Assembly: GCA_001936135.1 (NCBI GenBank)
Contig: CP012813.1
Location: 310,001-374,000, forward strand
DNA from: Saccharomycopsis fibuligera x Saccharomycopsis cf. fibuligera
Lineage: Eukaryota > Ascomycota > Saccharomycetes > Ascoideales > Saccharomycopsidaceae
Direction of reading: 5' to 3'
DNA length: 64,000 nucleotides
Positions 43,301 to 53,025 of the stretch are shown here, piece after piece; the first letter of the stretch is position 1; every line of letters begins with the position of its first letter. A program made the position numbers and the translations under genes. A model generated the notes under the pieces. It saw nothing but the letters and a program-made list of their open reading frames with translations. It was not told the DNA's origin and searched no databases.

Positions 43301-43561
43301 GATGTTGTGGTGGTGTGGATGTTGGGCGAACGGCGAGCTATTGTGGAAAGCGGTAGGTCCCAAGCGGGCGGCGGAAGAATTGGAAAACCGCTCAGTGTTT
43401 ACAACATGGGGAGACGCGGAAGCCAGACCTAGCGCGGGTGAGGCGTCGCGGTAAAGCTCGCTGATGGGCGGGATCTGGGGCAGAGGCAGGCTAGGACTAC
43501 TACCAGTAATAACGTCAATGGGCGGGAGAGTAATGCCTCTGCGATGGTGGTTGTGTTCCAT
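37379..43561 (-). CDS. ECM5: Ecm5-type JmjN-ARID-JmjC-PHD chromatin protein, probably demethylase-dead
   Basis: A 2060-aa protein. Order: a low-complexity N-terminus (Gln, His, Pro, Ser runs, 1-400); JmjN at about 482-522 (ELPVFYMSEDEFRNPIDF); ARID at about 552-645 (LRRYVKLRGGFHIVCKKKLW); JmjC at about 940-1190; a long helical PLU-1-like middle; PHD finger at about 1843-1893 (CFCRKSEGYGRMIRCDKC, WYHERCL); and an acidic tail. This is the KDM5/Ecm5 architecture. In the JmjC, the HxE iron ligands read N987-I-E989 (SWNIEDHY) and the distal His position reads Ser (TYSANVSLGF, S1165), so histone demethylation seems unlikely, in line with Ecm5 of the Snt2 complex. The PHD should still read H3 tails. 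It is larger than S. cerevisiae Ecm5 (1411 aa). Confidence 0.93.
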   Translation of the reverse strand: MEHNHHRRGITLPPIDVITGSSPSLPLPQIPPISELYRDASPALGLASASPHVVNTERFSNSSAARLGPTAFHNSSPFAQHPHHHNIPLQNFHSQQQQQQQQQLNFPPQHHIPHPPPPPPSTTHSQHHHHLPAHPSSSSSYNTPLHHHRILPSLLPPLHYSQLIPFDASVSSLKNIHSSTASNASLSDKLSLSLPFQRALSSTPLQHQPSQSASNSNTVATTAAGYSAYPPAEHIDTLSPTPIDHHQPSPRPKKAASTRKRRASNGIKNKTTTKGKAAGKTKQLTDSDTANLKKKPSMTLSNPAAASASAATPAAAANASGFSSNSSSNVGTPSRYSHHAFGSPSISTPHINGSKVYNTSSKSRTKMSSVYSDRLTNLEPGASQQGKNYYKIGPGPPKTSRFYKSLLENKNNANSSTHHYNPYLYLQHRTRVNPPLDFTLTDTRENVSENYQYNALDETEVLLNDEIDVNNINSEEDLKPKELPVFYMSEDEFRNPIDFTEKIAHIGRRYGAIKVVPPSSWSTTFSLNTELFWFRSRRQLLNNFKSEMDARLEFYYDLFNYHYLINKKKNAASILNKLPSIDKRTLDLYRLRRYVKLRGGFHIVCKKKLWAQIGRELGYSGRIMTSLSSSLKSAYQRVILDFDEYEAKHESSSKDTANANGKRGLNDDSEEQQRKKIKLHSILNKDGIDVNDSSSEQDIFNEKLGFKNANSFIHSLEDLPVILGSSVEYKRPRDILRSKGFHTYFNNITEEKKSITKKDKYTLASYNFYDWFNQSLLNILDTSSYDSKLAPLYNLKQFFEKNVKFEESILHQFAEALGVDPNNKYQQPPLKPKGKGKQDGPIIMYNAQQQPQQHQQQKQNKKASKRGTPQSQPKPGANRWASSDFFKPEDEKLETMYWKVLFDKTSSYEVESGVDVNSTVHESAFPTISVPMPMIDDKIKESLDPWNLNNFPTSDKSLLRFLDDDDYSAITRPSLMVGMMFSTESWNIEDHYLHKVSYNHLGSTRVWYTIPPAYQQKYEQLVKNVTRNKRENFKDDEDVSKEKEILRNENASVVFDVQNNFSIQEYLNCSIENKVQAFLDNDRFMHQENGIFNKYFTKTKANLTRFDRTSKSTRARMKSRIKELPVWYNQDTFFPPEYLIKNGIPVYKTFQKPGQYIIKFPRTYSANVSLGFTVGESVNYAPLSWIDQAFEAEKWLCKQNIVPSFPAIKLLINIAKHKSTTKDERLKEKIRPLFSKFYNTEIELRQKFAKLFPKVEPELLSVSSIDYKDTISDHNLETCYPSKVVLYTQKTFFQVSLHNFLQVYESNKKFSKLIDGNKLGVKFQVYYTDKELKKISSLLFANVNDTKEWLDHFHEFMSQNPKPELSQLKELLSEGSVLYESLPEYRNLRKFISEAYAWIKNAQIMLRALTNDHAKGQPLLKADFVQLVIDAIPSLQFKCSEIHQLEILADRIQEYNAKVKEFLQVPKHSIDDFNKLIKEGESFGIALKSLGLLTRIVKRMKWRKRVVEVLNRKVLIDNLTTLEELSEEGKKFGSKEDATYVKKISERVEEGKALDQRVHNFLKSDLVRIQDLKLILDGLERVPLYPQTRALIDNFYTDHSTVEVKLDEILKSLHSCQKMTQKEIAIRQKLEHNLKITYEHGEDSDKLDTQSILPPSNKTRARSPSGSATPGPRPFKRSGSGKNSKHSTNEDEKNNNDATENDSTTYDDDGISELSEPMYRTEGLISREEDDYLREYSIKFDGTSNDQRPTYTDVLTLLDNVKRLEIGSPKVEELEAALRATNMWRSECMQLFMQDTILSYRETLKEVLLDTNALNKCSFGISEFDVYHPEEAESQFLTRQPHCFCRKSEGYGRMIRCDKCSEWYHERCLKRYGVYQNIPDDGFICSVCDKDAMQRKFLRPKFKEVLYTYFTARNLLICPDELLILTDIIKDASLFLHEVNGLLAMNEDFETEETDVLKIKFYLRKFESAGIWFDYESAKLRERIEVLENGPVETSDNEGGDDHDGSNDNHGTDGKDDNDEKPSNKKQGNDNESISTSKDTDADSKNNLSMSFGRSSILLN

Positions 43562-46555
43562 TATGTTTGGGTTATTTATGTGACTAACTTTTTGGTTGCT
43601 GCTTATCGATTTAATGTCTTGGTTGTGAATGTAGGTTCAGTATGGGACTCAGGACGTCAGGGAGATAAGAAGGCAAAGAACAAGACACTGAGTGAAAAGG
43701 CCCTCCCAGAAAAAAAAAAACAGGAGGAAAGAATTAATGGTGATGTCTCTTTTGTTTTTGTATATGGACAGGAGTGTATAGATGTGGTAGTAGCAGTAGT
43801 TGCGCTTCTCTTGATTGACTTCAAAGTAAGATCTCAAGTGCTGTTAATCTTTTGATTTTTTTTATTTTATTTTTAATTTTTCTGTTAAGTTATTTTTTTT
43901 TAGTGAGTGTGCGGAATTGCCGCAAAAAGCGGCGTGCGAGATTGCGAGATTGCAAACAAAACGCTGGTAGAGAAATGGCTTCCTGAATAGGTCAGTGGTT
44001 AGGAGATGTGGTGTCTTTGGTTATTTAGCGCTACTGGAGACAACTGGATGTGTTTATAAGGAAGCGCCAGCGAATTGTGCTGAAAAGAACCACCCGGAGT
44101 AAAGAAGAAAGTAATTAACAGAGTGACAGTCTGGCACAGCAGGGAAGGCGGGAGCGCCAGGGATGTTATGTATGTGCAGGGCGGATGGTAATAGTCTCAG
44201 CAGGCGCTTTGCAGAGTGTGCCAAAATTGGGTATGCTGAATGTAGTTGCAACTGGAAGGCAATAGCAGACAGAACAGCAAGCGTCAGAACGGAAAGAGAG
44301 ATATTATGAAAATAGCGAAGACAATAGTGATGGTGATGTTGAGAAAGAAAAAAAGGAGAGAAATGCTAAGCGCTGTGGAGGTGAATGACGGCAAACATTT
44401 TTTTTACTCTTTTACTTTTATTTTTGTCTGTTTTACTTTTTTTCTTTTTTTTTTTTTTTTTTTAACTTCTGTTTTTCCCAGCAGAACACGGCGGCTGCAT
44501 GCCACAACATCAAAGCCGCTGCTCTAACTGTGGACATACAACTCTGGTAATACACACACTGGCGAAACAGCCACTATTGCAACCATAACACGTATCCTCC
44601 TATCAATAAGAATACTCTATCCAGCTGTTGCAATTTTTCTCTTGCTGCTGGAACACTCTTTAATTGTTTTTCCATTCTTAAAGTTTGGAGCACAAAAAGC
44701 CACTGTTGTGCTACCCGTGTATGCAGATACGGGCACCGCTAGGTGCTAATTATAATTAATCCATCAATATAATGCTACAGGTCCAATTCTACACATTGCA
44801 ATTTATAGCATTTCAAACCATAACAAATGAAATATGTGTGTTTCAATAATTCACTATATTTTTCCCCCACTTATATTTCATTTGCATATACATAGAAGCA
44901 TAATATCTTTGCAGCTCGCATTCAGGGTCCGGAGAAATACCGCAACATGATTTTGGCAACCATATGTCTTTCTTGTGCGGTGTGAAGTACCAATGAAGGA
45001 TTGACAATACTAAGATAGCTACTTTTTTGCAGGATATCCCCCCCCCCCTTTCCTTTTGCCTCTCTCTCACTCTCTTTCTCACTCACACTCAGTTTGTAAG
45101 AATTTTAAATATTGTTGTTTTCCTGGCGTTTTTTCATATGCACAGCCACGCATGTTACGTAGACTGCGCAATGCACCTCGAAGCGCTAAAAGGCATAGCA
45201 AAGCATATCTGATAATATGGAAGCATGTTGAAGTATACCAAGGCATAGAAAGGCATGGTAAGGCACTGTGACCCGATGCATTGGCGGCCCCACAGTCCAA
45301 TTAACGCCGAGCCTATGGCCCTAAATCAGTCGCTATTTTTTCTCATTGAAAATAAATGTATTTTGATCAAGTTTGATTCACCGTTCGCCATGCAGCAGTG
45401 CCACTTTTGGCCGGTGATAGTCGCCCTCCCGCCGTATAGATCTAACGCGCGAGAGCAAATATACATGAAGTTCGTAGTATTATACAAAAAATTAATTGGA
45501 AACAAAACAAAGAACCAGGATAACCTTTATATAAAACCATAAAAAGCACCCTCTAGTCATTGTATTCCTCTAGGCGTACACCATCACCCTTCCGGTTATT
45601 CTGTAAAATGATGATCCAAAATGCTTTCCTAAAGTCTAAAGTCGGACTAGTGCCACGCTAACGCAATGAGCTAGCGCAGCGGTCATGTGGGTTGTTTGAT
45701 TATGTGGCCGTTGACTAAGCGAGTGATGCTTCAACATATTGCCATATTTGGCAGCGCAGATACTTAAAGTTCATCATGAGGCTTTTCCATGCTCGCTTTT
45801 GCTCAATATGATACTTATCATTTTTGTTACTAGCATACTTGGACATATGATGCTGTATGTGGTCGCAAACATGCAGCTTTCGAAGAAAATTACACATCGC
45901 GGAAAAAGACGAAAAGTGCTGATTTATAGTTCGTAATTCATAGGAAATATGTTATGATCTGTTGAAGATGCGTCATGCGCTGCCCTTCCCAATGTCATTG
46001 ATTTGGACTCTCGGGAAACCAGCACAATAATCAATAAAGTCAGAAGTACGTGCATATGATCTAAGTCATGGAAAGCAAACTTTGCTTGAAGCTATGGGTT
46101 GGCAGAATGCAATTTGCATAGACACTTAATCTACATTAGTACAAATATGACACTTATTGGGGTTTTCAAATCAAATTCAAATACAGCTGCCACATCACAT
46201 AGTGAAACCAGCATTATTGAATGTTTATCTCCAAAAATTTCACCAGTTAGATGTAGATAATATACGTCTCAATAATTAACTAGTGTAAATTAAAGCCTTA
46301 CAGTATGAATACAGATTGTAGTGGCTTGCATAAAATAGATATACGTTTTAACCGCTAGTTTTACAATTTGATTTACCTTCCTGTCTGAAATGTTTGATCA
46401 GCAAATTATATAGCTCAAGCCTAAGCTTGAATGCGAGCTGGACATAATGCCAATACAACCACAACATAAAACTGGGCTGTACTCAAAGCCCGTACGAACA
46501 AATAGCCAGAGACTGAGCTTTACCATGCGTGTTAATATATACAAATATAGTGGGA

Positions 46556-46614
46556 AAGAAGAAAGAAAGAGAGAGAAAGAAAGAGATAGAGAGAGAGAGA
46601 GAGATAAAGAAAGA
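46556..46614 (+). repeat. GA-rich purine tract
   Basis: About 58 bp made almost only of GAAA/GAGA units on one strand. It is low-complexity and non-coding. Confidence 0.7.
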
Positions 46615-48544
46615 CAATGTCTAGATTAGCTATAGATTTTTTAACTTGCGGCTCTGCTGATAAGAGCTGTAGGCTCTGCATTTTTTTCAACCTAGAATAA
46701 ACAAATTATTTAAGTCCATATTCTTTCATGTTGTTGAGCAGCTATAATTACAATGTTAGTCTATTGATAGCAGAGAATTGTCTATACTGTATTTTGTGCA
46801 AAGTTTGTACAAATATGACTTCTTCCATAAGGTGTACTTAATTCTACTGTGTAACTATTTTGGTTATAATTTGCAATGCTTGACTAATTTTCGTGGAATA
46901 CTATGAATCCATTACTACCAACTTAGATATGCTTAGCCAACATTACATTTCAAACTGGTTACCAAAGGCTGGCCTTCCCTAACAGAGTTGGAATTATAGT
47001 GGCCAAAACCCATGACAGTTATTGTACCACTAGTGTGATAAACTCCCAATCATAGTTGGTTCCATGCACGGTCTCATGCTTATAAATATATTATAGATTA
47101 ACTACAGAAACAACTCACAAAATTTTATGTTTTTTGCGGTTTTTTTATCGAATATGTACAAGTGTCTTAGGAGGTTGATCTAACCGGTTGTATCTCTTAA
47201 AAACTGTCAGCTTGTGCGGTGCGCACCGCAACTCATATCGGCAAACTTTCCAAATCGATTACAATTATACAGCATTGCAGCAAATATGTACAGAAGAATA
47301 TCTTTTAGCTAATATGATAATATCATCGAAGGTTTTAGCTGTTGACGTTGGTGTAATCAAGTTTCATCTCTTCTTAAAAGCTTGCCAGCTGTATTTATGC
47401 ATAATTCTCTTTATTGTATTGATCTTAGCCACGTCATCCGCGATAAACTGAACTGTAAACAAATCAAATCAACAAAACATTGAAAAAAAGAAAGTCAAAA
47501 TCTGTACCCAAATATTACTTCTCAGCTATAGTATGTCGTAGACTACACTTTGTAATTTTTTTTTTTTTTCTCAGTGACAGAAATTATTGTATGGACCAAA
47601 CAAACAGCTCAGACACAACTTTAATCAAGCCCTATTCGCAAACCCCGTAAGGACTCATTTCCACAGCCATTAAGTGATGGATACCACACAAACATGTTCG
47701 GTTAACAATCGTTGCAACAAGTTTGCCTACTATAGCTGCTGTTATCATCTATAATGCATCATGACTGGGAAACTAAACATCATCAAAGCCTCTTTCATCA
47801 GCCTCCAATAATGACCACTCATCGTGTCTGAGTTATAGCGCATTCGCTGGTTGCTCAGAATCCCTACCGGCCAATAGCTTTTGGCTATTGCTATTGCAAG
47901 CACTGCAGCGCTAGAATTAATGACAATTTCCCTCCTTAAGGCTAAATTGTCAGTAGTGCATTTGATGGCTTGGACGTTAGCATATCCAACATTAAACTGA
48001 CGTATCTCAAACCTGTAGCGGACTACGCAGCGCGTAATTGGCCTAGACAGCCAGCACGAGGGGGTACCCTCTTGATCCAATTTCAGATCACGCAACAAGC
48101 ACGAGGTTATTTGAGATTGACGTCACGTTGGCGGTGATCCCTAATCAATGGCAACTTGCCGGTCTATTTTACTATGCATATATGTAAACTAGCATAAGAA
48201 ATACCCCTGTAAAATCAATACTCAATTAAAAAAAGTGCTGATATGGTGGACTCTAACTTTCCAACTTGTCACTATCCAGATCCGTACTGCCCAGGTTGAC
48301 CGAAGTCACTTGGGCTGGCGACAGCTTGAGTGCTTCTTGTTAAGTTTTCATTTGCTGTTTATGGGCTGCATGCCACGTATTGTTAGTTTGCCTCGGGGTG
48401 GTAATACGGTAAAACCGTAAAAAGTCAACATGTTCACCGGATGCTTAAGCGTCGCAAAGTGCCGAAAATCCTCTACCTATTTCATACCATCCATCTCATC
48501 CCTTACAATTGTGCGGTATTGTGTGCAATGATGTGCATTTTCCT

Positions 48545-48549
48545 CCCCT
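48545..48549 (-). promoter_or_regulatory. Stress response element (CCCCT) upstream of DDR48
   Basis: CCCCT, about 210 bp before the DDR48 start, matches the STRE bound by Msn2/4-type factors. A five-base word is weak evidence alone, but DDR48 is a known stress-induced gene. Confidence 0.35.
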
Positions 48550-48593
48550 TTTGTTGGACTTCCATTCTTCGTTCTCATTCTCGGCTCAAAAGC

Positions 48594-48600
48594 TATAAAA
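48594..48600 (+). promoter_or_regulatory. TATA box of DDR48
   Basis: TATAAAA, about 160 bp before the start codon, followed by a pyrimidine-rich leader. This is typical of strongly inducible yeast promoters. Confidence 0.65.
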
Positions 48601-48758
48601 GACGCTTCAATCCCTCTTTTTTCTCGTTGTTGCCAATTGTCTAGTCTTGTCTTCACTTCTTTTCTATTCTACATCTATATCTACTTTAATAGAATTCTTC
48701 TTTCTATATCTTAACTTTTTAAATTTTTCACATATCACAACTATAACTACTATTCACA

Positions 48759-49529
48759 ATGGGTTTGTTCAGCGGTAAAAACGACAACAACAACAATGAC
48801 TCTTATGGGTCTTCTGGAAGAAACAACAATGACTCTTACGGTTCTTCCAACAATGACTCCTACGGTTCTTCCAATAACGACTCTTACGGTTCCTCCAACA
48901 AGAAAGACTCCTACGGCTCTTCCAACAACGACTCCTACGGTTCTTCCAATAACGACTCTTACGGTTCCTCCAACAAGAAAGACTCCTACGGCTCTTCCAA
49001 CAACGACTCCTACGGTTCTTCCAATAACGACTCTTACGGTTCCTCCAACAAGAAAGACTCCTACGGCTCTTCCAACAAGAAAGACTCCTACGGTTCTTCC
49101 AATAATGACTCCTATGGTTCCTCTAACAAGAAAGACTCCTATGGTTCTTCCAACAACGACTCCTATGGTTCCTCTAACAACGACTCCTACGGTTCTTCTA
49201 ACAAGAAAGACTCCTATGGTTCCTCCAACAACGACTCCTACGGTTCTTCCAACAAGAAAGACTCCTACGGTTCTTCCAATAATGACTCCTATGGTTCCTC
49301 TAACAAGAAAGACTCCTACGGTTCTTCCAATAATGACTCCTATGGTTCCTCTAACAACGACTCCTACGGTTCTTCTTCCAACAGAGACAACAATGACAGC
49401 TACGGATCTTCCAACAAAGATTCCTATGGCTCATCTTCATCTGGTAGAAACAATAACGACTCTTATGGCTCTAGCAATAACGACTCTTATGGTTCTTCTG
49501 GAAGAGGTGGTTATGGTAACGACTACTAA
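48759..49529 (+). CDS. DDR48: Stress protein Ddr48, low-complexity repeat protein
   Basis: A 256-aa hydrophilic protein built almost wholly from repeats ending in DSYGSS: 27 such hexapeptides, in 8-residue NNDSYGSS units and 9-residue NKKDSYGSS units. The start MGLFSGKND resembles S. cerevisiae Ddr48 (MGLFDKV...), which has the same NNDSYGSS and NKKxSYGSS units. Ddr48 is induced by DNA damage, heat and osmotic stress, has reported ATPase/GTPase activity, and is linked to filamentation and stress granules in yeasts. The protein has no folded domain that I can see; it should be disordered. Its TATA and STRE-type sites fit a stress gene. A second frame, open across the repeats (48796-49584), is a by-product of the repeat. 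Confidence 0.93.
   Translation: MGLFSGKNDNNNNDSYGSSGRNNNDSYGSSNNDSYGSSNNDSYGSSNKKDSYGSSNNDSYGSSNNDSYGSSNKKDSYGSSNNDSYGSSNNDSYGSSNKKDSYGSSNKKDSYGSSNNDSYGSSNKKDSYGSSNNDSYGSSNNDSYGSSNKKDSYGSSNNDSYGSSNKKDSYGSSNNDSYGSSNKKDSYGSSNNDSYGSSNNDSYGSSSNRDNNDSYGSSNKDSYGSSSSGRNNNDSYGSSNNDSYGSSGRGGYGNDY
48849..49376 (+). repeat. Coding minisatellite of DDR48 (24/27-bp units)
   Basis: Twenty-one tandem units: thirteen of 24 bp and eight of 27 bp. The first nine are arranged as three 75-bp higher-order repeats (24+24+27); the second and third read as identical, and the first differs at one silent base. Confidence 0.9.
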
Positions 49530-50886
49530 ATGTCTTGATCCTCAACCCGGTTTTGCGCTGTTGGTTGATTTGTTAAAATTTTAGTTATTTTTACGTCTTT
49601 TTCTTTTATCATGGTTATAGTTTATAGTTTGGTAGACTTTGTTATTACACAATTTGATGATTTTGTTTTGTTTATTTACTAAAATTCTATGGTTATTGTA
49701 ACTAACTCCACAATTCGAATTTAACTGTATTAACTTCTTATTGGAAAAGTTTGTATGGCATCTAATTTGGCCAAAATTCACCATCTACCCATTTCATTAC
49801 AATTGAATCCAATTACTCAGGTATCTTGCAAGATAAGAATACTCAATTCTACATACCAACGGTAAAGTAACTAGCAGCAAACCTATAACGACTTTACATC
49901 AAGCCTAATTTCCCTCATCAAACGCACCAGAGACCTTTGTAAATCAGATTTTCGGTCTTAAAATTTCAAATTCGCTTAGTTTCTCACTCGTTTAGTTTTT
50001 AAATCAAGTTTTTCAGGAATTTCCGGTTTAAATTGCAAGCAGATCTGCTTGAGCCGATCACCGCATCCTCAAGCGCAGCAACGCGAGTGAAGCAAACGCA
50101 TGCTGGGGTGCTGTAAACAAAAAACAATAACAACTATTTCCGGAACTTCAGCTTTGTGCTGACGTGTTGATTACTAAATTCATATAACTAGGCATGTGAC
50201 TCGTGGCAACCGTTAATTATGAGCCCTGTCAAAGACCGATGGCTCATCGCTGCAAACAAATCCTCGGAATGCAGGAGTCTCTACTATATCATAGCAGAGC
50301 TGCTTAGTAAAATGTGCGGTCAATTGTGGGGCACAAAACAAAACAAAAAAAAAAGTTAAGCACTGGGAGAAAGGAATTGATCAACAGAGCAAAAAACAAT
50401 CAACGGGGGTGAGCCAATTAATATAACCATCCAACATCAACTGAATTAACAAATCTTTTTTTTTTTTTTTTTATTTATTTATTTATTGCAAAATAAAACA
50501 ATTGAACAGTTCTGCTTTCAGTTCTTTTGTACTAGACAGAATATTTTTACTTGCACAAGGCAGTAATTTTTTTCTTTTTTTGCATTGCGCAATCTATCTT
50601 AAATTATTTGAAAAGATCATAAACAAAACAATACCGCTGAACTTCGAGGTATATCCTGATCATACCAACAGCAAAACAAAGCAGTTCCCTCCTTTCAAAT
50701 CACTACAATTTGTTTCATTTCTTTTTTTACACCAAGTAAGCTTGCAAGTATAAGTAACCTTTTGCTATTTCCTTCCTATCGCCTTTCATATCAGTTGTTC
50801 TCGAATAAAAAATTTAAGCAAAAACAAAAAAAACAAAAAAAACAAAAAAACAAAAAAATCACATCGAAACGCTTATAAAATAAAGA
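49530..50886. other. Intergenic region upstream of FMP40
   Basis: About 1.36 kb, with T-runs at about 50456-50472 and an A-rich (ACAAAAAA)n leader at about 50818-50858 just before the FMP40 start. No gene was recognised; the frame at 50502 is not convincing. Confidence 0.55.
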
Positions 50887-53025
50887 ATGTATAGGCTTGC
50901 TGTCGGTAGAACTAAACTACTCCAGTCAAATATCAAACTCTCGAAACCAGCGTCTAACCATTGTTTCTCCAGACTCCAAACCACCAGCAGACCACATTCC
51001 ACTTGTCAGTTAAACCGTGAGGAAATGGATTCGTTTGCCAACGCAGGTACTGCAGATGCCTCCAATGAGTATGTTTCCTTGCTTCTGCGCAAAAAGACAA
51101 GCACTTTACCTGGCCATTTATCCCCAGATATAAGAATTCCTTTTGCTCCGTACCATTTAATCCCCGAGGAGCTTAAAATCAATTACGGTGACACTACTGG
51201 CTCTGGGCAGCAAAACTACGCTAGTCACGCAGATTTCGCTAGTAAAAAATACACCGAAAATAAGTTTCAGAACCAGGTTCCATATGACACATACTTAAAC
51301 GAAGGCTACCTACATAGACCTCGACAATTGCTCGCTGGGGCATTTAGCTATACTTTGCCAGAAGTTAGAAAAGAGTATAATTATTTGACCACTGCGCCGA
51401 ATGCTGCTAAAGACTTGGGCATCAATTTAGAGTATGAATTAAATGAGGCAAATAGGACCTATTACAAGGAAATTGTTTCTGGACAAAAAATTGTTGGTGA
51501 TCATTTTCCTTACAGCCAAGCTTATGCTGGCTGGCAATTTGGCCAATTTGCTGGGCAATTAGGTGATGGTAGAGTTGTTAACTTATTTGAAATTGAAAGT
51601 GCAGCAGCAAACTCCAATGGGAATAGAAAATATGAGATTCAGTTGAAAGGAAGCGGAAAGACTCCATACTCAAGATTTGCTGATGGTAAAGCAGTACTCA
51701 GATCGAGTATCCGAGAATTTATCATTTCTGAATATTTGAATGCCATTGGTATACCATCTACTAGATCATTAGCCATCACATCATTACCAAAAACGTATGC
51801 TCAAAGACATGGGGCAGAAACCTGTGCTACGGTTGCACGATTTGCTGAGAGCTGGGTCAGATTAGGAAGTTTTGATCTTTTCCGTTACAGGGGCGACAGA
51901 AAGGGACTTCGGCAATTAGCAGATTACTGTATTGACCAGGTTTACAAAGGTGAAGAAAACTTAGGCTCATTTAATGCTCTTAAAGAAAGTGCTACTAAAT
52001 ACGATAAGCTATACAAAGAAATTGTGGTACGGAATGCTAGAACTACTGCAATGACTCAAATTTATGGATTTTTAAATGGGGTTTTAAACACTGACAATAC
52101 ATCTGTTTTGGGGCTCTGTATTGATTTTGGGCCATTTGCGATTATGGACAAGTTTGATCCAGATTATACCCCAAATAGCGAGGACCATGAAAAGAGATAT
52201 GGTTATGATAATGTTCCTAGTTCAATTTGGTGGAATTTGACACGGTTGGGAGAAAATCTCGGAGAGTTAATTGGTGCTGGACCTGAGTTGTTGAAGGATG
52301 AAAAGTTTGTTGAAAAAGGCGAGTTTGACAAAGAAGAATGGGAAGAAAAAATTATTAATAGAGCAAACTTGGTTATTGATGCGGCATCGAAAGAATATGA
52401 AGACGAGTTTTTGAAAACCTATATTGAAGTGTTTGGCAAAAGGTTAGGCTTTGCCACAGTGGAGGAAAAAGACAACGAGGAGCTTATTTCGCCAATGTTG
52501 CAGATGTTATGGAACACACAAATTAACTATAATAGATTCTTTGTAATTTTGAACAGTTTGAAATTTTTCGATAATGATGGGGCTAGTAGTAATATAAACA
52601 AAGATCCTACGGAGTTGGTGGACTACCACAAGTTTGCTCAACAATTTATTCCAAAAGGCTTTGAAAACTCGAAATCATTGACTCATGAAGAAATTGCTGA
52701 TCAAATTGTCGATTTTCTACGCAAGTACCACCAACGTTTAATCAAAGAAAATAGTCTTAGCGATGATGAGCGTCTAGCCCGATCCAAGCATTTCAACCCT
52801 GTGTTTGTGCCATCAAACTGGATCATTGAAGATGTGGTTGATACCTTGAAGGATAATAGATGCAGTGACATCTCAAAGTTGGAAAAATTGGTGAAGATGG
52901 TTAGTCAACCTTTTGATACTGAAACATGGGGCGAAGAGCTTAAGGATGTGGAACACAGATGGCTTGATTTGGATGATGAGTATGACCCCGAAAAATACAT
53001 GTTGCAATGTAGTTGCGCAAGTTGA
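50887..53025 (+). CDS. FMP40: Mitochondrial SelO-family protein AMPylase (Fmp40)
   Basis: A 712-aa pseudokinase-fold enzyme that transfers AMP to Ser/Thr/Tyr of mitochondrial redox proteins. The N-terminus (MYRLAVGRTKLLQSNIKLSK) is a typical mitochondrial presequence; an internal Met at residue 47 is a less likely start. Family motifs: QFAGQLGDGRVVNLFE, QLKGSGKTPYSRFADG (nucleotide-binding lysine), AVLRSSIREF, NGVLNTDNTSVLGL and the metal-binding IDFGPFAIMD. The C-terminus ends CSCAS, with a cysteine where animal SelO has selenocysteine, as in other yeasts. Length matches S. cerevisiae Fmp40 (688 aa). Confidence 0.95.
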   Translation: MYRLAVGRTKLLQSNIKLSKPASNHCFSRLQTTSRPHSTCQLNREEMDSFANAGTADASNEYVSLLLRKKTSTLPGHLSPDIRIPFAPYHLIPEELKINYGDTTGSGQQNYASHADFASKKYTENKFQNQVPYDTYLNEGYLHRPRQLLAGAFSYTLPEVRKEYNYLTTAPNAAKDLGINLEYELNEANRTYYKEIVSGQKIVGDHFPYSQAYAGWQFGQFAGQLGDGRVVNLFEIESAAANSNGNRKYEIQLKGSGKTPYSRFADGKAVLRSSIREFIISEYLNAIGIPSTRSLAITSLPKTYAQRHGAETCATVARFAESWVRLGSFDLFRYRGDRKGLRQLADYCIDQVYKGEENLGSFNALKESATKYDKLYKEIVVRNARTTAMTQIYGFLNGVLNTDNTSVLGLCIDFGPFAIMDKFDPDYTPNSEDHEKRYGYDNVPSSIWWNLTRLGENLGELIGAGPELLKDEKFVEKGEFDKEEWEEKIINRANLVIDAASKEYEDEFLKTYIEVFGKRLGFATVEEKDNEELISPMLQMLWNTQINYNRFFVILNSLKFFDNDGASSNINKDPTELVDYHKFAQQFIPKGFENSKSLTHEEIADQIVDFLRKYHQRLIKENSLSDDERLARSKHFNPVFVPSNWIIEDVVDTLKDNRCSDISKLEKLVKMVSQPFDTETWGEELKDVEHRWLDLDDEYDPEKYMLQCSCAS

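Larger units (their letters stand above)
43562..48758. other. 5.2-kb gene-free region between ECM5 and DDR48
   Basis: The longest gap in the window. No frame longer than about 120 codons occurs and none looks like a protein. Contents: T-runs at about 43857-43880 and 44443-44464; CT-rich tracts at about 45040-45085; a purine tract at about 46556-46614 (GA-rich); a 16-bp palindrome at 47215-47230; an A-box-like word at 45672-45682 without a B box. The last 250 bp are the DDR48 promoter. A long regulatory region, a non-coding RNA or a centromere-type region are all possible; I have no direct evidence for any. Confidence 0.5.

Noticed and set aside
47188-47451. An 87-codon frame in the long gap
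   Set aside because: It starts at TTG, has no family resemblance and lies in AT-rich DNA.
48796-49584. A 262-codon second frame across DDR48
   Set aside because: Repeat units are multiples of three without stops in this frame, so it stays open automatically; the product is a Thr/Pro/Leu repeat.
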